A DNA stretch of 64,000 nucleotides from Paenibacillus sp. cl123 (lineage in GTDB: Bacteria; Bacillota; Bacilli; Paenibacillales; NBRC-103111): positions 1 to 64,000 of the forward strand of contig NZ_FMYY01000021.1 in assembly GCF_900101595.1 (NCBI RefSeq), read 5' to 3'. Position numbers and translations under genes: made by a program. Numbering within the stretch: position 1 is the first letter of the stretch; every line of letters starts with the position of its first letter. The notes under the pieces are model-generated. The model made no database searches. It saw nothing but the letters and a program-made list of their open reading frames with translations, and was not told the DNA's origin. Below, piece after piece: positions 8,217-16,618 of this stretch.

Positions 8217-8840
8217 TTATTGATTGATATATTTTTCGAATACAAACCCAAAATCTTTGATTTTATGCTCGGCATGCTTCGTTTTCAGCCAGTTATACGC
8301 CGCTTCATTGATGGCGCTGAACTGCTCGGCGGCCGAGGCGCTCTGCGTGGAAATGCGTCCCGTACTCTCCTTGGCTATCTGAACGCTGGCTACGGCATAT
8401 TCATACAGCTGGTCGTTCGTTGCCACAATTTCCGAAATCTTTAATAACGTTTTATACAGATCCTTAATCGGTTCAATTTGCCGCTTATCAACATCTATGG
8501 AGAAGTTTGCGGAGCCAATTTGGAATTTAATCTCAACGTCCAGATCGACGGTCCCGGCAGTCTCCATGTAGACCTGCGAGATTTCATTGGCAGAATAGCT
8601 GTAGCGCTTCAGGATGCGCTTGCTGCTGATGGCGCTGTCTCCATCCAGATGGATCAAGGCCAGATTGGTAAAGCAATACTCGTCTTTCTTCGATTTGATG
8701 ATAAAGTAAATCTTTTCCCCGTCCTCATGCATGACATAATCGTCCGCATCTACCTTGTCGAAGTCCTTCCGGTCGATAACTTTACCGATATCGCTTAATC
8801 CTAGCGCATCTGCCGCCAGCTTTTTAAACACAGCCCTCAT
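8217..8840 (-). CDS. Bacterial PH-domain protein, YvbH-like
   Basis: 207 residues with no signal or membrane segment. The first ~120 residues read like the bacterial pleckstrin-homology fold (MHEDGEKIYFIIKSKKDEYC, FTNLALIHLDGDSAIS, SKRILKRYSYSANEISQV). The following ~80-residue helical region (KDLYKTLLKISEI through INEAAYNWLK) fits the YvbH oligomerisation extension. Function of the family is not known. The ribosome site is poor (GAGAGG directly against the ATG), so either translation is weak or the start is misplaced; no better in-frame start is seen before the PH domain. It has its own terminator at 8177-8202. Confidence 0.8.
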   Translation of the reverse strand: MRAVFKKLAADALGLSDIGKVIDRKDFDKVDADDYVMHEDGEKIYFIIKSKKDEYCFTNLALIHLDGDSAISSKRILKRYSYSANEISQVYMETAGTVDLDVEIKFQIGSANFSIDVDKRQIEPIKDLYKTLLKISEIVATNDQLYEYAVASVQIAKESTGRISTQSASAAEQFSAINEAAYNWLKTKHAEHKIKDFGFVFEKYINQ

Positions 8841-9029
8841 CCTCTCACATGACAGTGATTTCTAAATAGTTCCATTGCCATATCTATTGTAACGAAGCCG
8901 GAAGCATGCTGGCAATACGTTATCCCTTAAATGTTCATTGTAAGTCAACGATTATCAGGTTCCCGGCGAGCCGTCTGCCAAAAGTAGTACACCATTAGGC
9001 CAATCCAGCCGTAAGAATAAACAAAACAG

Positions 9030-9050
9030 CCGCCGGAGGATATCCGGCGG
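9030..9050 (-). terminator. Rho-independent terminator after the yhhQ-like gene
   Basis: CCGCCGGA and TCCGGCGG form an 8-bp GC stem, followed on the minus strand by CTGTTTTGTTTATTC. It lies 52 bp beyond the stop codon at 9102. Confidence 0.8.
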
Positions 9051-9101
9051 TGAAAGCTCGGGCTGTATACAAGAAAAGCTTGGTTCGCTTGGTTGGCAAG
9101 C

Positions 9102-9809
9102 TTACGTCTGCTCCTGCAGAAGCCGCGCAGCCTCATCCTTGAAACGAAAGCTTCTGGCGATATACAGAAACGGCGTCGAGGCCATCGACACGATGAATTT
9201 GATAATATAGGTCGTAATCAGGATCTGCACCCATACATCCAGGGTATATTCTCCGATAAATGCAATGGAGCAGAAAATCAGCGTATCGACCAGTTGGCTG
9301 ACCGCCGTGCTGCCGTTATTGCGCAGCCACAGCTGGCCCGGCTTCGGGAATACCCGTTTCAGATAAGAATAGATCTTCACATCGAGAAACTGGCTGACGA
9401 AAAACGCGGTCAGACTGCCCAGCGCAAGCCGCGGCAGCAAGCCGAAGATCGTCTCCAGCGAGCTCTGCGCGAAGTCCGTCTCCTGCGGCGTGAACATCAG
9501 CGTCATCTTCATCGTCACCATCGTAACCAGCATGACGAAGAAACCGAACCAGACCGCCTTGCGCGCTTCCTTCTCGCCATACTTTTCATTGAGCAGGTCG
9601 CTGGTCAAATAAATCGAGGCATACATCGTATTGCCGAGCGTCATGACGATCCCGACCATCTCGATCGTTTTGGTCACCTGAATATTGGCAAGGATCGTCG
9701 CAATCCCGACCCATGCATACAGCCCGCTTCGGCCGAAAAAACGGTAGCACAGCAAAAAGCAGCCAAAATGAACAAGGACGAACAACACGCCCCACAGCAC
9801 ATGAAACAT
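9102..9809 (-). CDS. Queuosine precursor transporter, YhhQ/VUT family
   Basis: 235-residue integral membrane protein with about six hydrophobic segments. It has family hallmarks such as ASIYLTSDLLNEKYGEKEARKAVW, read here as TSDLLNEKYG (about residues 69-78), and STAVSQLVDTLIF (about 167-179). Members of this family (COG1738) move preQ0/preQ1-type precursors of the tRNA base queuosine across the membrane. The assignment is strengthened by a preQ1-I riboswitch directly over the ribosome site (9821-9859), so expression should fall when preQ1 is plentiful. The gene is monocistronic with its own terminator. No queuosine biosynthesis genes are in the window, which suggests salvage (inference). Confidence 0.92.
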   Translation of the reverse strand: MFHVLWGVLFVLVHFGCFLLCYRFFGRSGLYAWVGIATILANIQVTKTIEMVGIVMTLGNTMYASIYLTSDLLNEKYGEKEARKAVWFGFFVMLVTMVTMKMTLMFTPQETDFAQSSLETIFGLLPRLALGSLTAFFVSQFLDVKIYSYLKRVFPKPGQLWLRNNGSTAVSQLVDTLIFCSIAFIGEYTLDVWVQILITTYIIKFIVSMASTPFLYIARSFRFKDEAARLLQEQT

Positions 9810-9820
9810 AATGAAATAAG

Positions 9821-9859
9821 CCTCCTAGTTTTGGTTACGCGGGAGTTTCCGAACCGCGG
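9821..9859 (-). promoter_or_regulatory. preQ1-I riboswitch
   Basis: The minus-strand leader has the compact H-type pseudoknot layout of the class I preQ1 aptamer. P1 is CGCGG (9858-9854) with CCGCG (9842-9838). Loop L1 is UUCGGA. P2 pairs CUC (9845-9843) with GAG (9824-9822). An A-rich L3, UAACCAAAACUA, lies between the P1 and P2 3' strands. The 3' strand of P2 lies inside AGGAGG, the ribosome site of the transporter, 11 nt before its ATG. Ligand binding should therefore hide the ribosome site (translational control), as in the Thermoanaerobacter tengcongensis element remembered for comparison. Confidence 0.88.
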
Positions 9860-9995
9860 CCCGGTGTCCGGACACAAGGATAAGCGTCTTACGGCGTTTT
9901 TAGAAGCCGTGCGCAACCCAAGAAATCGCAGATCACCGAAGCTTTTACTTACTCAGATTTTGCTGAAAACCTGCCGGCATCGGCAGGCCCATTTC

Positions 9996-10026
9996 ATTAT
10001 ACAAGGATCTTCCGCAATAGCAAGAG
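9996..10026 (-). promoter_or_regulatory. Probable promoter of the preQ1-controlled transporter
   Basis: A perfect TATAAT on the minus strand (9996-10001) has TTGCTA 16 bp upstream. A small hairpin (CCTGCCG/CGGCAGG at 9970-9987, then TTTT) lies just after the start site and is unexplained. The leader would be about 180 nt, ending in the aptamer. Confidence 0.5.
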
Positions 10027-10195
10027 AAATTCTTGCCACTGCGGCTGCTTCGGTCTGCCGCTCGCATCCGCGCTATCCTCACCCCTTAAATACGAAGCAT
10101 AGTTATTTCCCCTTTTAGTAATAATAGTAAAATCGAATCTTGCCTTACCGAATCCTGTATAGCTTTCGCCAATATTATTCAAGGGGATCAGCCAT

Positions 10196-10693
10196 ATGCA
10201 CTTGTTTTTAGCGCTCTCCACCGTCTTTGCCGCCTGGAAATGGGGCGATTGGCGCAATTGGAAGCAATATCATCCCACTATGCTGTATATTACGTCGGGG
10301 GGCATGCTGTATGAATATTTAACACATGACCGAAATCTGTGGGTGTTTAATCCTGATTTCCTCTACAATCAGAAAGTAACCGTCCTCATATATGCCATCT
10401 TGACGATGCCTCTCAATGTGCTGCTCTACTTATCGACGATGCCCCGCAACAGCAAGCTGAAAATGATTCGTCACATCTTGCTGTGGATCGGCATCTACGC
10501 CGTTACGGAATGGCTGCTGCAATATTTCAACAGAATTGATTATGCGTACGGATGGACATTCTGGTATTCCGTCCTGTTTGACTGTATAATGTTTCCCATG
10601 CTGCTGCTGCATCACAGAAAACCTGCAGCCGCTTATTTGCTGTCCATCTTTATCATATGGTTCCTGATGTTTATGTTCCAAATCAAGTTGTAA
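10196..10693 (+). CDS. CBO0543-like small membrane protein
   Basis: 165 residues, strongly hydrophobic, with about four to five membrane-spanning segments (for example TVLIYAILTMPLNVLLYL and ILLWIGIYAVTEWLLQYF). The aromatic, polar-flanked pattern (WKWGDWR, YEYLTHDRNLWVF, YGWTFWYSVLFD) resembles the CBO0543 family common in Bacilli, whose function is unknown. The ATG has AAGGGG at 10 nt. The gene is divergent from the preQ1-controlled transporter, with about 385 bp in between, and convergent with the aldo/keto reductase, so it is probably monocistronic. Confidence 0.75.
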   Translation: MHLFLALSTVFAAWKWGDWRNWKQYHPTMLYITSGGMLYEYLTHDRNLWVFNPDFLYNQKVTVLIYAILTMPLNVLLYLSTMPRNSKLKMIRHILLWIGIYAVTEWLLQYFNRIDYAYGWTFWYSVLFDCIMFPMLLLHHRKPAAAYLLSIFIIWFLMFMFQIKL

Positions 10694-10741
10694 GCCCGCA
10701 GTTTGCAGAGTCTCCCCTTCCGCGGACCCTGCTCCCCGGCG

Positions 10742-11722
10742 TTACTCCGCACGTTCCGTCTTCCCCTGCAAAAAAGCCAGCTGTTCCGGGCTCAAGCTGA
10801 TCTCCGCCGCGCGCAGACTATCCTCCAGCTGCTCGTCAGTCCGGCAGCCGACGATGGGGAAGGTTTGGATCGGCTGGGCAAGCATATAGGCAAGAACTAC
10901 CCGGCTGATCGGAACAGACAGTTCTTCGCTCAACTGTTTGGCCCGCTCATAACGGCGCTTGTTCTCCTCCAGCCTATACATCTTCGCTATACGCTCATCG
11001 GCCATCCCTGCCGGAGATTCCTCCAGCTTGGAGAATAATCCCTGCGCCTGCGAGGAATAAGCGAATACCGCCATCTGGCGCTCCTGATGGTAGCGATACA
11101 TTGTTTCGTCCATATGCATCAGCGTCGTATCCTCAATCCGGCTCAAATCAACTTCAGCGAGACTCCACGAGACCTGGCTCGCTACAAATCCTTGAATGCC
11201 GTGCTCGCTTGCATAGGCGCGCGCTTCCTCCATCCGGTGCGTTCGCCAGTTCGAGCAGCCGAAGTAACGAATTTTCCCCTTCTGCACCCATTCGTTCATG
11301 GCATGCAATATTTCCCCTACCGGGCGGCTCGGGTCGTCGCGATGCAGCCAATACAGATCAAGCTCGTCCACCTGCAGGCGCCTCATACTGCCTTCCAGAT
11401 CTTCGGCGATCAGCTCCGGCGTCAGCCTTCGGATCTGGGGAGCGCTTGGTTCCGGATGGGCCCCTTTCGTCGTCACGATGAGCCGCGCCCGATTGCCGCG
11501 GGCCTTCATCCACCGGCCAACGGTCGTTTCGCTAAGGCTGCGCTCGCCTGGCAGCCAGTTGGCATACACCTGTGCCGTATCCACCATGTTACCGCCCGCA
11601 TCGACAAATGTGTCCATCAGCCGGAACGACTGCTCCTCGGTCAGCTTCGAGCCAAACAAAACGCTTCCGAGCACAATCGGCGAACAGTCCAGCTCCGTGT
11701 TCACTATCCTCTTCTTGTCCAT
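10742..11722 (-). CDS. Aldo/keto reductase
   Basis: 326 residues, cytoplasmic NAD(P)H-dependent oxidoreductase with a TIM-barrel fold. The catalytic tetrad can be placed at Asp48 and Tyr53 (DTAQVY), Lys86 (TTKGAHP) and His127 (LYWLHRDD). The cofactor-binding end carries PIVGCRTDEQLEDSLRA. GVL-type start IVLGSVLFG and GKIRYFGCSNW are family marks. Substrate is unknown. GAGGAG lies before the ATG. It stands alone between convergent and divergent neighbours, next to the tRNA-Lys gene. Confidence 0.92.
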   Translation of the reverse strand: MDKKRIVNTELDCSPIVLGSVLFGSKLTEEQSFRLMDTFVDAGGNMVDTAQVYANWLPGERSLSETTVGRWMKARGNRARLIVTTKGAHPEPSAPQIRRLTPELIAEDLEGSMRRLQVDELDLYWLHRDDPSRPVGEILHAMNEWVQKGKIRYFGCSNWRTHRMEEARAYASEHGIQGFVASQVSWSLAEVDLSRIEDTTLMHMDETMYRYHQERQMAVFAYSSQAQGLFSKLEESPAGMADERIAKMYRLEENKRRYERAKQLSEELSVPISRVVLAYMLAQPIQTFPIVGCRTDEQLEDSLRAAEISLSPEQLAFLQGKTERAE

Positions 11723-11906
11723 AAACGCGCGCCTCCTCTCGGCCCGGGATTTCCCCGTGCCTGTTCGGTTTTTCCCCAGTCTTTACCCTGTGCAGAATCG
11801 CGGTAATCGGAATGATGCCAAATGAAATAAATCGCGAAAAAAATGTTGACTTATGCCGAATCCTGTGATAAATTAATTGAGGTCGAGCGAGACAAGCTCA
11901 ACATGC

Positions 11907-11978
11907 AGGTCCGTAGCTCAATGGCAGAGCAACCGGCTCTTAACCGGTAGGTTGTGGGTTCGACCCCCACCGGGCCTA
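11907..11978 (+). tRNA. tRNA-Lys (anticodon CUU)
   Basis: Complete cloverleaf. Acceptor AGGTCCG pairs with CGGGCCT (11971-11977, one G-U pair). The D arm is TAGCTCAATGGCAGAGCA. The anticodon stem ACCGG/CCGGT encloses loop CTCTTAA, so the anticodon is CTT. The T arm GTGGG-TTCGACC-CCCAC is standard. The discriminator base is A and CCA is not encoded (ATTC follows). It is an isolated tRNA gene, not part of an array, followed by a long palindrome. Confidence 0.95.
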
Positions 11979-11987
11979 TTCTAAACC

Positions 11988-12026
11988 AGCGAAAAGCATC
12001 CGTGATGATCACGGATGCTTTTCGCT
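11988..12026 (+). terminator. Long palindrome / terminator after tRNA-Lys
   Basis: Two perfect 19-nt arms (11988-12006 and 12008-12026) meet around a single G. They give a very stable hairpin containing CTTTTCGC in its descending arm. There is no long U-tract after it, so termination efficiency is uncertain. Confidence 0.65.
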
Positions 12027-12335
12027 GTATTCAGGGGAATGGCCGCGCCTGTTCAGGACACGGCCTCTTGCCCGTTCAGGATTCGGATTCCTGTCCGTTG
12101 CCCAGCGCAGATGCGGTCCATTCCCAATCGAACAGCCTACGGATTATCCGTCAGGGAGAAACAAATTCTTGGCAAGCTGCTTCAAGGATTCTCGACGAAG
12201 GAACTGGCCGAAGCGTTGTTTATCTCCGCCTACACCGTGCAGGATCATCTGAAGTCGATCTTCGCCAAGACCGGCACGTCCAGCCGCAGAGAGCTTGTCT
12301 GGCAGCTGCTGTCCCGGTACAGCTTGTCCTACTAG
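12015..12335 (+). pseudogene. Truncated LuxR-type HTH regulator fragment
   Basis: The 106-residue frame ends in a clear LuxR/FixJ DNA-binding domain (LSVREKQILGKLLQGFST, KELAEALFISAYTVQDHLK, AKTGTSSRRELV), about residues 43-103. The preceding ~40 residues look random. The only ATGs are inside the tRNA terminator palindrome (12015) or lack a properly spaced ribosome site (12039). A normal regulator would have a sensory domain before the HTH. The fragment is best read as the 3' remnant of a longer gene cut off at the tRNA, though a short HTH protein cannot be excluded. Confidence 0.65.
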
Positions 12336-12450
12336 AGAATAGGTCTCGATGGACTTGGAACAAATCACGCAGCCAACGAAAAACAAGCCTCAGCTTCTTA
12401 CTAAGGCTCGTTTCCATATGCAAAGAACTGCTTCTCCTCCTTGCAGGCTT

Positions 12451-15400
12451 TCATCTATCGGCGGCGGGGGTGTCTGCGATAGCATGCTCCAGCCGGCGGA
12501 TCCGGTCAAAGGCCGTACGCAATATGCCGATGCCAATGCCGGGATACAGCCGGATCAGCCGGTGCAGCTCGCTCCCCCGGATGGCGAGAATATGCAAAGG
12601 GTCCGTTGCGGCAACACCGCTGGCTGTTGCCAGAGTTCCGTATAGCGAAGAGGACTCTCCGTAAACATACTTTCGCTTGAGCACCGTAATCTGCCGCTCG
12701 CGGCCTGATGCGTCGGACGCGCAGATGTTCAAAGCTCCTTCTATAATGACGCCAAGCGTATCGTTTGCAGCGCCCTGCCGGAACAAATAGTCCCCTATTC
12801 TATGAAACCGCTCTTCGGCAATCCCGGCTACGCGGCCAAGCTCCTCCAGCGACAAAGCGGAAAAGAACGGAACCTGCTTCAGAAACACCATTTTATCCAA
12901 TAAACCGAGCAAGGGTCTTGATTCATTCACCTGATCCACCTCCCTGCGGGGCTGCAAGGCCGCCGCCGCGATTGCCCTCAACCACGGATCCCGCTCAAAT
13001 TCAGCCGCACGGCGCAGCACATCCGAAGCCTGTTCCGGTGTCACGGGGGCCGAATCCTCCCAGCCGGAGACAGCTTCAAGCAATGCAGCTGACAGCCGCT
13101 TATCGCCAAGCCCTTCGGCCAGCACCTCCAGACCGCTCTCCCGCAACTCTTCATCATCGTCTTCTGACGCAACTCTTACGGCCTGCGCCGTCGCTTCGTC
13201 CGCCACACGCTCCATAACGGCCCAAGCGCCCTCCAGGGCGAAGCGCCTGAGCTCCCGAAGTCGCATAAGCGCCAGTGTTGTCAACCCGCCGCCAGCCGAC
13301 TGAACCGCCCCGGTCAGCTCCCTCCCGCTCCACAGCTCTCTGAGCGCCCGGATCGCCTCCGGTACAAGCGCGTCCCGGCAGCTCTGCTCATCCCCGAGCT
13401 TTGTCAGCGCGCGGATAACTGCGCTCCACGCCATCGGCTGCAGCCGGGGCAGCGCAGCGTGCAACGACGCCCAGGCTGCCGGCCCCATACGCTGCAGAGC
13501 TCGCACAGTGGTTTCATGCAGCCCCGGCTCGGCCTGCTCGAGCAGCTCCAGAAGCCTCGGAATGGAAGCCGTATGGCGAAGCGTCCCAAGCGAAGCGATC
13601 GCAGCCTCGCGAACAGCCGGGCTCTCGTCCCGCAGCAGTCGTTCCAGCTCGCTTTCATACCCGCCAAGACCGGATTCCGCGAGCATCTCGCACACCGCAA
13701 TAACGGGTTCGCCCCCCTCGCGAAGCAGCCGCATCACCGTCTCGGCCGCATCCGCCCGGCTTGGCTCATCCTCCAGCTTGTACAGCGCCTTGACCGCCGC
13801 AGCGATAATCTCTGGCTGCCCGTCTTTCAGCAGGGGCCGCACATAATCGGCTGCCAGGCGGTATTCCCGCCCCGTCCGCTCAAGCGCACGCACCGCCTCC
13901 CGGCGCACCTCGTAATCGGGGTCAGACAGCGCTCGCGCCGCTTCGCGCACCGTGCCTGCGCCCGCCTCGGACAGATCGAGCGCGCGCAGGGCGGCTGCGC
14001 GGATTCTGGCTCCCGGGTCATCCAGCAGCGCCAGCAGCTCGGGCGTATAGGACGAATCCCTGCTCCGCCCCATCCACTCCAGCACTACCTCACGGGTATA
14101 ATCATTGGGCTGTCGCAGCAAGCCCGAGAGAACGGACCGGAATTGCGGCTGCCCGGCGAATTCGGCGAGCAGCGCCGCCATATCCGGCTCCGCATTCGTC
14201 ATCGTCTGCACGGAGCGGATCAATTCCCGGATGTACAGCCTCCGTCCGGCAATGGTCAGCAGCACGAGCGAGACAGCTCCGCCCAGACCTATCCACGCGA
14301 GCTGCCGCTGCTCCATGCCCCAGCCCCCATGCAGCCATTGCAGCGCTGCGCCGAGCATAATCCCCGCAGAGGCGGATACGCCGGAGACAGCGAACCGGTA
14401 GCCGTCGCGGCTTAAGATCGGCAGCAGCTTGAAATACATCTGATTCGCTGGCTCCGCCACGTAATACAGCAGCAGATAACCAAGCATATAGACGAACGAT
14501 GCGGCAAACAGCGCCCCGGCGGCCCCGAGCGCGCTCACCAGCAGCACAAAACCTCCCGCAAACACAACCGCAATGGCCAACAGGATGTTGGACGGACCAA
14601 GCCAAGCCGTAATCCGCCCCATCCCCAGCTGTAGAGCCAGCGCCAGCGCGAACAGCCATGTCGTGACAAGCCCAAGAAACGAAGCAAATTCCGCTTCCGT
14701 GGTGTAGACAGCTCCCGCTGTCAGCAAAAATTCGTACTCCATCAAGAAATAGAGAGCCGGCATCAGCGTCATGACCAGAGTGGCGGTCAGCAAATAGGGC
14801 CAGGTCACCATTTTTTTGAAATAGGTCAAAGAGGAAGCCCCGTCTCCCGTCTCCCCAAGAGCCGAAGCAGGCGTCGCCAAGGTAAGCGGCACCAGATAGC
14901 GGGAGATAGCCCGCCAATAGTTGACTGAGCCGGCCAACAGGAATACCGGCGCGAGCATGTAGACCGCGTCCGCCCCCCAGACTCCGCTCACCAGCTGCGC
15001 GATGACGCCCGCCGCAATTCCCCCAAGAGCAGCAGAGGATACGAAGGAAGGCATAAGACGCTTGGCCTGCTGGGTCGGACATAAGTCGATGGCCAGACTC
15101 CACAGCAGAATCGTCTGCTGGCGGACAACGAAGCTCGAGCCCAGGAATAAAACCGCGTAAAAGGCCGGCGCCTCCGTCCCCGTCAGCCTGAGAATCAGCA
15201 GCACCAGCGCGTTCAAAGCGACAATCGCCCCCATGCCTGCGAACAGCACGCGCATCAGCCGAGGCTTCCGCAGCCGGCCGGAGAGCCACGAGAGCAGCCA
15301 TGCCTCGAACGGCAGGATGACCGCCTCCGCCGCATACATGTATGGCAAGTAGGAGGTGCCGAGCCTCTGATTGAATAAAGCGTAATAACCGTTATAATTC

Positions 15401-15504
15401 AGAATTTCGGAGACGGCGCACAGAAAAAAAACAGGAACCAGCATGGCCAGTTTGCGCCGGTCCTCAGGCTTTATTCCCATCCACCGCCACAAGGCTGCAT
15501 TCAT
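12451..15504 (-). CDS. Transporter-like membrane protein fused to HEAT repeats and a cNMP-binding domain
   Basis: 1017 residues with three parts. Residues ~15-430 form about 12 membrane spans in an MFS / Npt (ATP:ADP antiporter)-like pattern. Residues ~450-860 are helical HEAT/PBS-lyase-type repeats, rich in ALDDPGARIRAAALRALDL- and LSDPDYEVRREAVRAL-like units. Residues ~880-1000 form a cyclic-nucleotide-binding beta-roll (FFSALSLEELGRVAGIAEER, IGDYLFRQGAANDTLG, VYGESSSLYG). In the phosphate cassette the usual Arg that holds the cyclic phosphate is missing (SGVAATDP where RAA/RSA is expected), so cyclic nucleotide binding is doubtful. Domain calls are from patterns. The protein could be a signalling receptor rather than a transporter. 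It lies 22 bp after the GNAT gene on the same strand, a probable two-gene unit. Confidence 0.8.
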   Translation of the reverse strand: MNAALWRWMGIKPEDRRKLAMLVPVFFLCAVSEILNYNGYYALFNQRLGTSYLPYMYAAEAVILPFEAWLLSWLSGRLRKPRLMRVLFAGMGAIVALNALVLLILRLTGTEAPAFYAVLFLGSSFVVRQQTILLWSLAIDLCPTQQAKRLMPSFVSSAALGGIAAGVIAQLVSGVWGADAVYMLAPVFLLAGSVNYWRAISRYLVPLTLATPASALGETGDGASSLTYFKKMVTWPYLLTATLVMTLMPALYFLMEYEFLLTAGAVYTTEAEFASFLGLVTTWLFALALALQLGMGRITAWLGPSNILLAIAVVFAGGFVLLVSALGAAGALFAASFVYMLGYLLLYYVAEPANQMYFKLLPILSRDGYRFAVSGVSASAGIMLGAALQWLHGGWGMEQRQLAWIGLGGAVSLVLLTIAGRRLYIRELIRSVQTMTNAEPDMAALLAEFAGQPQFRSVLSGLLRQPNDYTREVVLEWMGRSRDSSYTPELLALLDDPGARIRAAALRALDLSEAGAGTVREAARALSDPDYEVRREAVRALERTGREYRLAADYVRPLLKDGQPEIIAAAVKALYKLEDEPSRADAAETVMRLLREGGEPVIAVCEMLAESGLGGYESELERLLRDESPAVREAAIASLGTLRHTASIPRLLELLEQAEPGLHETTVRALQRMGPAAWASLHAALPRLQPMAWSAVIRALTKLGDEQSCRDALVPEAIRALRELWSGRELTGAVQSAGGGLTTLALMRLRELRRFALEGAWAVMERVADEATAQAVRVASEDDDEELRESGLEVLAEGLGDKRLSAALLEAVSGWEDSAPVTPEQASDVLRRAAEFERDPWLRAIAAAALQPRREVDQVNESRPLLGLLDKMVFLKQVPFFSALSLEELGRVAGIAEERFHRIGDYLFRQGAANDTLGVIIEGALNICASDASGRERQITVLKRKYVYGESSSLYGTLATASGVAATDPLHILAIRGSELHRLIRLYPGIGIGILRTAFDRIRRLEHAIADTPAADR

Positions 15505-15526
15505 CGTTCCCGTCCTAACCGGTTAA

Positions 15527-16039
15527 TCAATTCGCATTCGCTCCCCGCAGATCCAAGTAGTACACAAGCCGGTCCTCCCCTTCATAATAATAATCCGGGC
15601 AGCGGCCGGTCAATACAAAGCCGCAGCGGTCAAACAGCTTGCGTACGGGCCCGTATTGCTCAAGACTGCATGTGTAAGTGAGCAAATACCTGGCGCCCGC
15701 CTCTCTGAGCCGCTCCAGCATCGCCTCGTACAATACGAGCGCAAGACCCAGCTTGCGGTAATCGCGATGGACAGCCAGATAGTCCCACTCATAGCCGCCG
15801 GTCTGCTGCTCGTTTTCTTTGTAGCTGCTGCAGCCGGCAATCTCTCCGCGTTCATTGCGCACATACAGGCACACGCATCGGCCCGCTAGCGCATCATAAG
15901 GCATAGCATGGAAATAAGCTACTTCCCCCGGCGTTGTGCGCGGATCGTCAAAAGCGGCATCGGACAATAAAAACTGCTGAATAAGCCGGGCATCGGCTTC
16001 ATGCTGCAGCACTTCAACCTCATATAAAGGCGTTGTCAT
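15527..16039 (-). CDS. GNAT-family N-acetyltransferase
   Basis: 170 residues. The acetyl-CoA loop is DYRKLGLALVLYEAML (93-108, pattern R-K-L-G-L-A), preceded by the WDYLAVHRDY strand and followed by the GPVRKLFDRCGFVLTGR turn. It lacks a signal peptide. The acceptor is unknown. A GAGGGG ribosome site lies upstream of the ATG, with a purine-rich GAAAGAGAG stretch between. The stop is 22 bp before the start of the transporter/HEAT/cNMP fusion, so the two are probably co-transcribed. Confidence 0.85.
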   Translation of the reverse strand: MTTPLYEVEVLQHEADARLIQQFLLSDAAFDDPRTTPGEVAYFHAMPYDALAGRCVCLYVRNERGEIAGCSSYKENEQQTGGYEWDYLAVHRDYRKLGLALVLYEAMLERLREAGARYLLTYTCSLEQYGPVRKLFDRCGFVLTGRCPDYYYEGEDRLVYYLDLRGANAN

Positions 16040-16157
16040 CAGGTTCTCTCTTTCCCCTCATAGCCTGATTTAAATGGATGTAACAAACTATCTCTTAGGT
16101 ATCATAACTTTTGCAGGCAAGAACATCCCCAGTTGGCCCATAGGTATAAACAACAAA

Positions 16158-16189
16158 AAGGGAAGCATCAATTTACTCATACTTCCCTT
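16158..16189 (-). terminator. Rho-independent terminator in the AT-rich islet
   Basis: AAGGGAAG (16182-16189 on the complement) pairs with CTTCCCTT (16158-16165) around a 16-nt loop, followed on the minus strand by TTTG. It would end a transcript of the small XRE-like frame at 16272-16463. Confidence 0.6.
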
Positions 16190-16271
16190 GTTAAACCACG
16201 ATATTATGTTCTCACACTTTGTAGCATTGTTTCAATCCACGGACTTCACACCTGAGATGATAGCTGATCGA

Positions 16272-16463
16272 TCAATCCTCAATAAAGTACTTGTTATCCT
16301 TTTGTACAATACTATGCTGCTTAAATACTTCTTGTACAGGCTCTTTCATAATATCAGAAAGTTTATACGCTGTCCTTATATCAACAGTTTCAGAAGCAAA
16401 AATTTGACTTACTCTCTGTTTGGTCAATCCCAAATATCTTCCTATATCAATATATAATGGAAA
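16272..16463 (-). pseudogene. XRE-family HTH fragment
   Basis: An open frame of 63 codons without ATG ends at 16272. It reads LYIDIGRYLGLTKQRVSQIF followed by ASETVDIRTAYKLSDIMK and EPVQEVFKQHS, which is helices 2-5 of a Cro/XRE-type DNA-binding domain. Helix 1 is lost behind an in-frame stop (16464-16466). A TTG inside the frame has GGAAG six bases upstream and could start a ~50-residue protein, but the HTH would then be incomplete. The surrounding DNA is much more AT-rich than its neighbours, suggesting acquired DNA. Likely a degraded regulator. Confidence 0.5.
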
Positions 16464-16476
16464 TCATAAAAATCAA

Positions 16477-16499
16477 CTTTTACTTTACTTTCGTAAAAG
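16477..16499. repeat. Operator-like inverted repeat upstream of the XRE fragment
   Basis: CTTTTAC (16477-16483) and GTAAAAG (16493-16499) are perfect inverted halves separated by 9 bp. The pair sits 14 bp before the XRE-like frame, where an autoregulatory operator would be expected. Confidence 0.35.
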
Positions 16500-16595
16500 T
16501 CCAAAAAATTATTACTCCGTTGTTGCACACGAAAAATAAAGCTGCACACCATTTCATTCCAATATGAAAATGAAAGAAAAGTCAGACAAAAAGAA

Positions 16596-16618
16596 AAACC
16601 CTTATATATCAAGGGTTT
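16596..16618 (-). terminator. Rho-independent terminator after the YisP-like gene
   Basis: AAACCCTT pairs with AAGGGTTT around GATATAT, followed on the minus strand by TTCTTTTTG. It lies 85 bp after the stop codon at 16704. Confidence 0.8.

Noticed and set aside
16229..16241. GTTTCAATCCACG, the conserved end of many CRISPR repeats
   Set aside because: A single 13-bp occurrence with no second repeat, no spacers and no cas genes nearby. Chance or a relic at most.
16074..16457. 127-codon plus-strand frame in the AT-rich islet
   Set aside because: No ribosome site or family pattern; the opposite strand carries the recognisable HTH fragment and a matching terminator.
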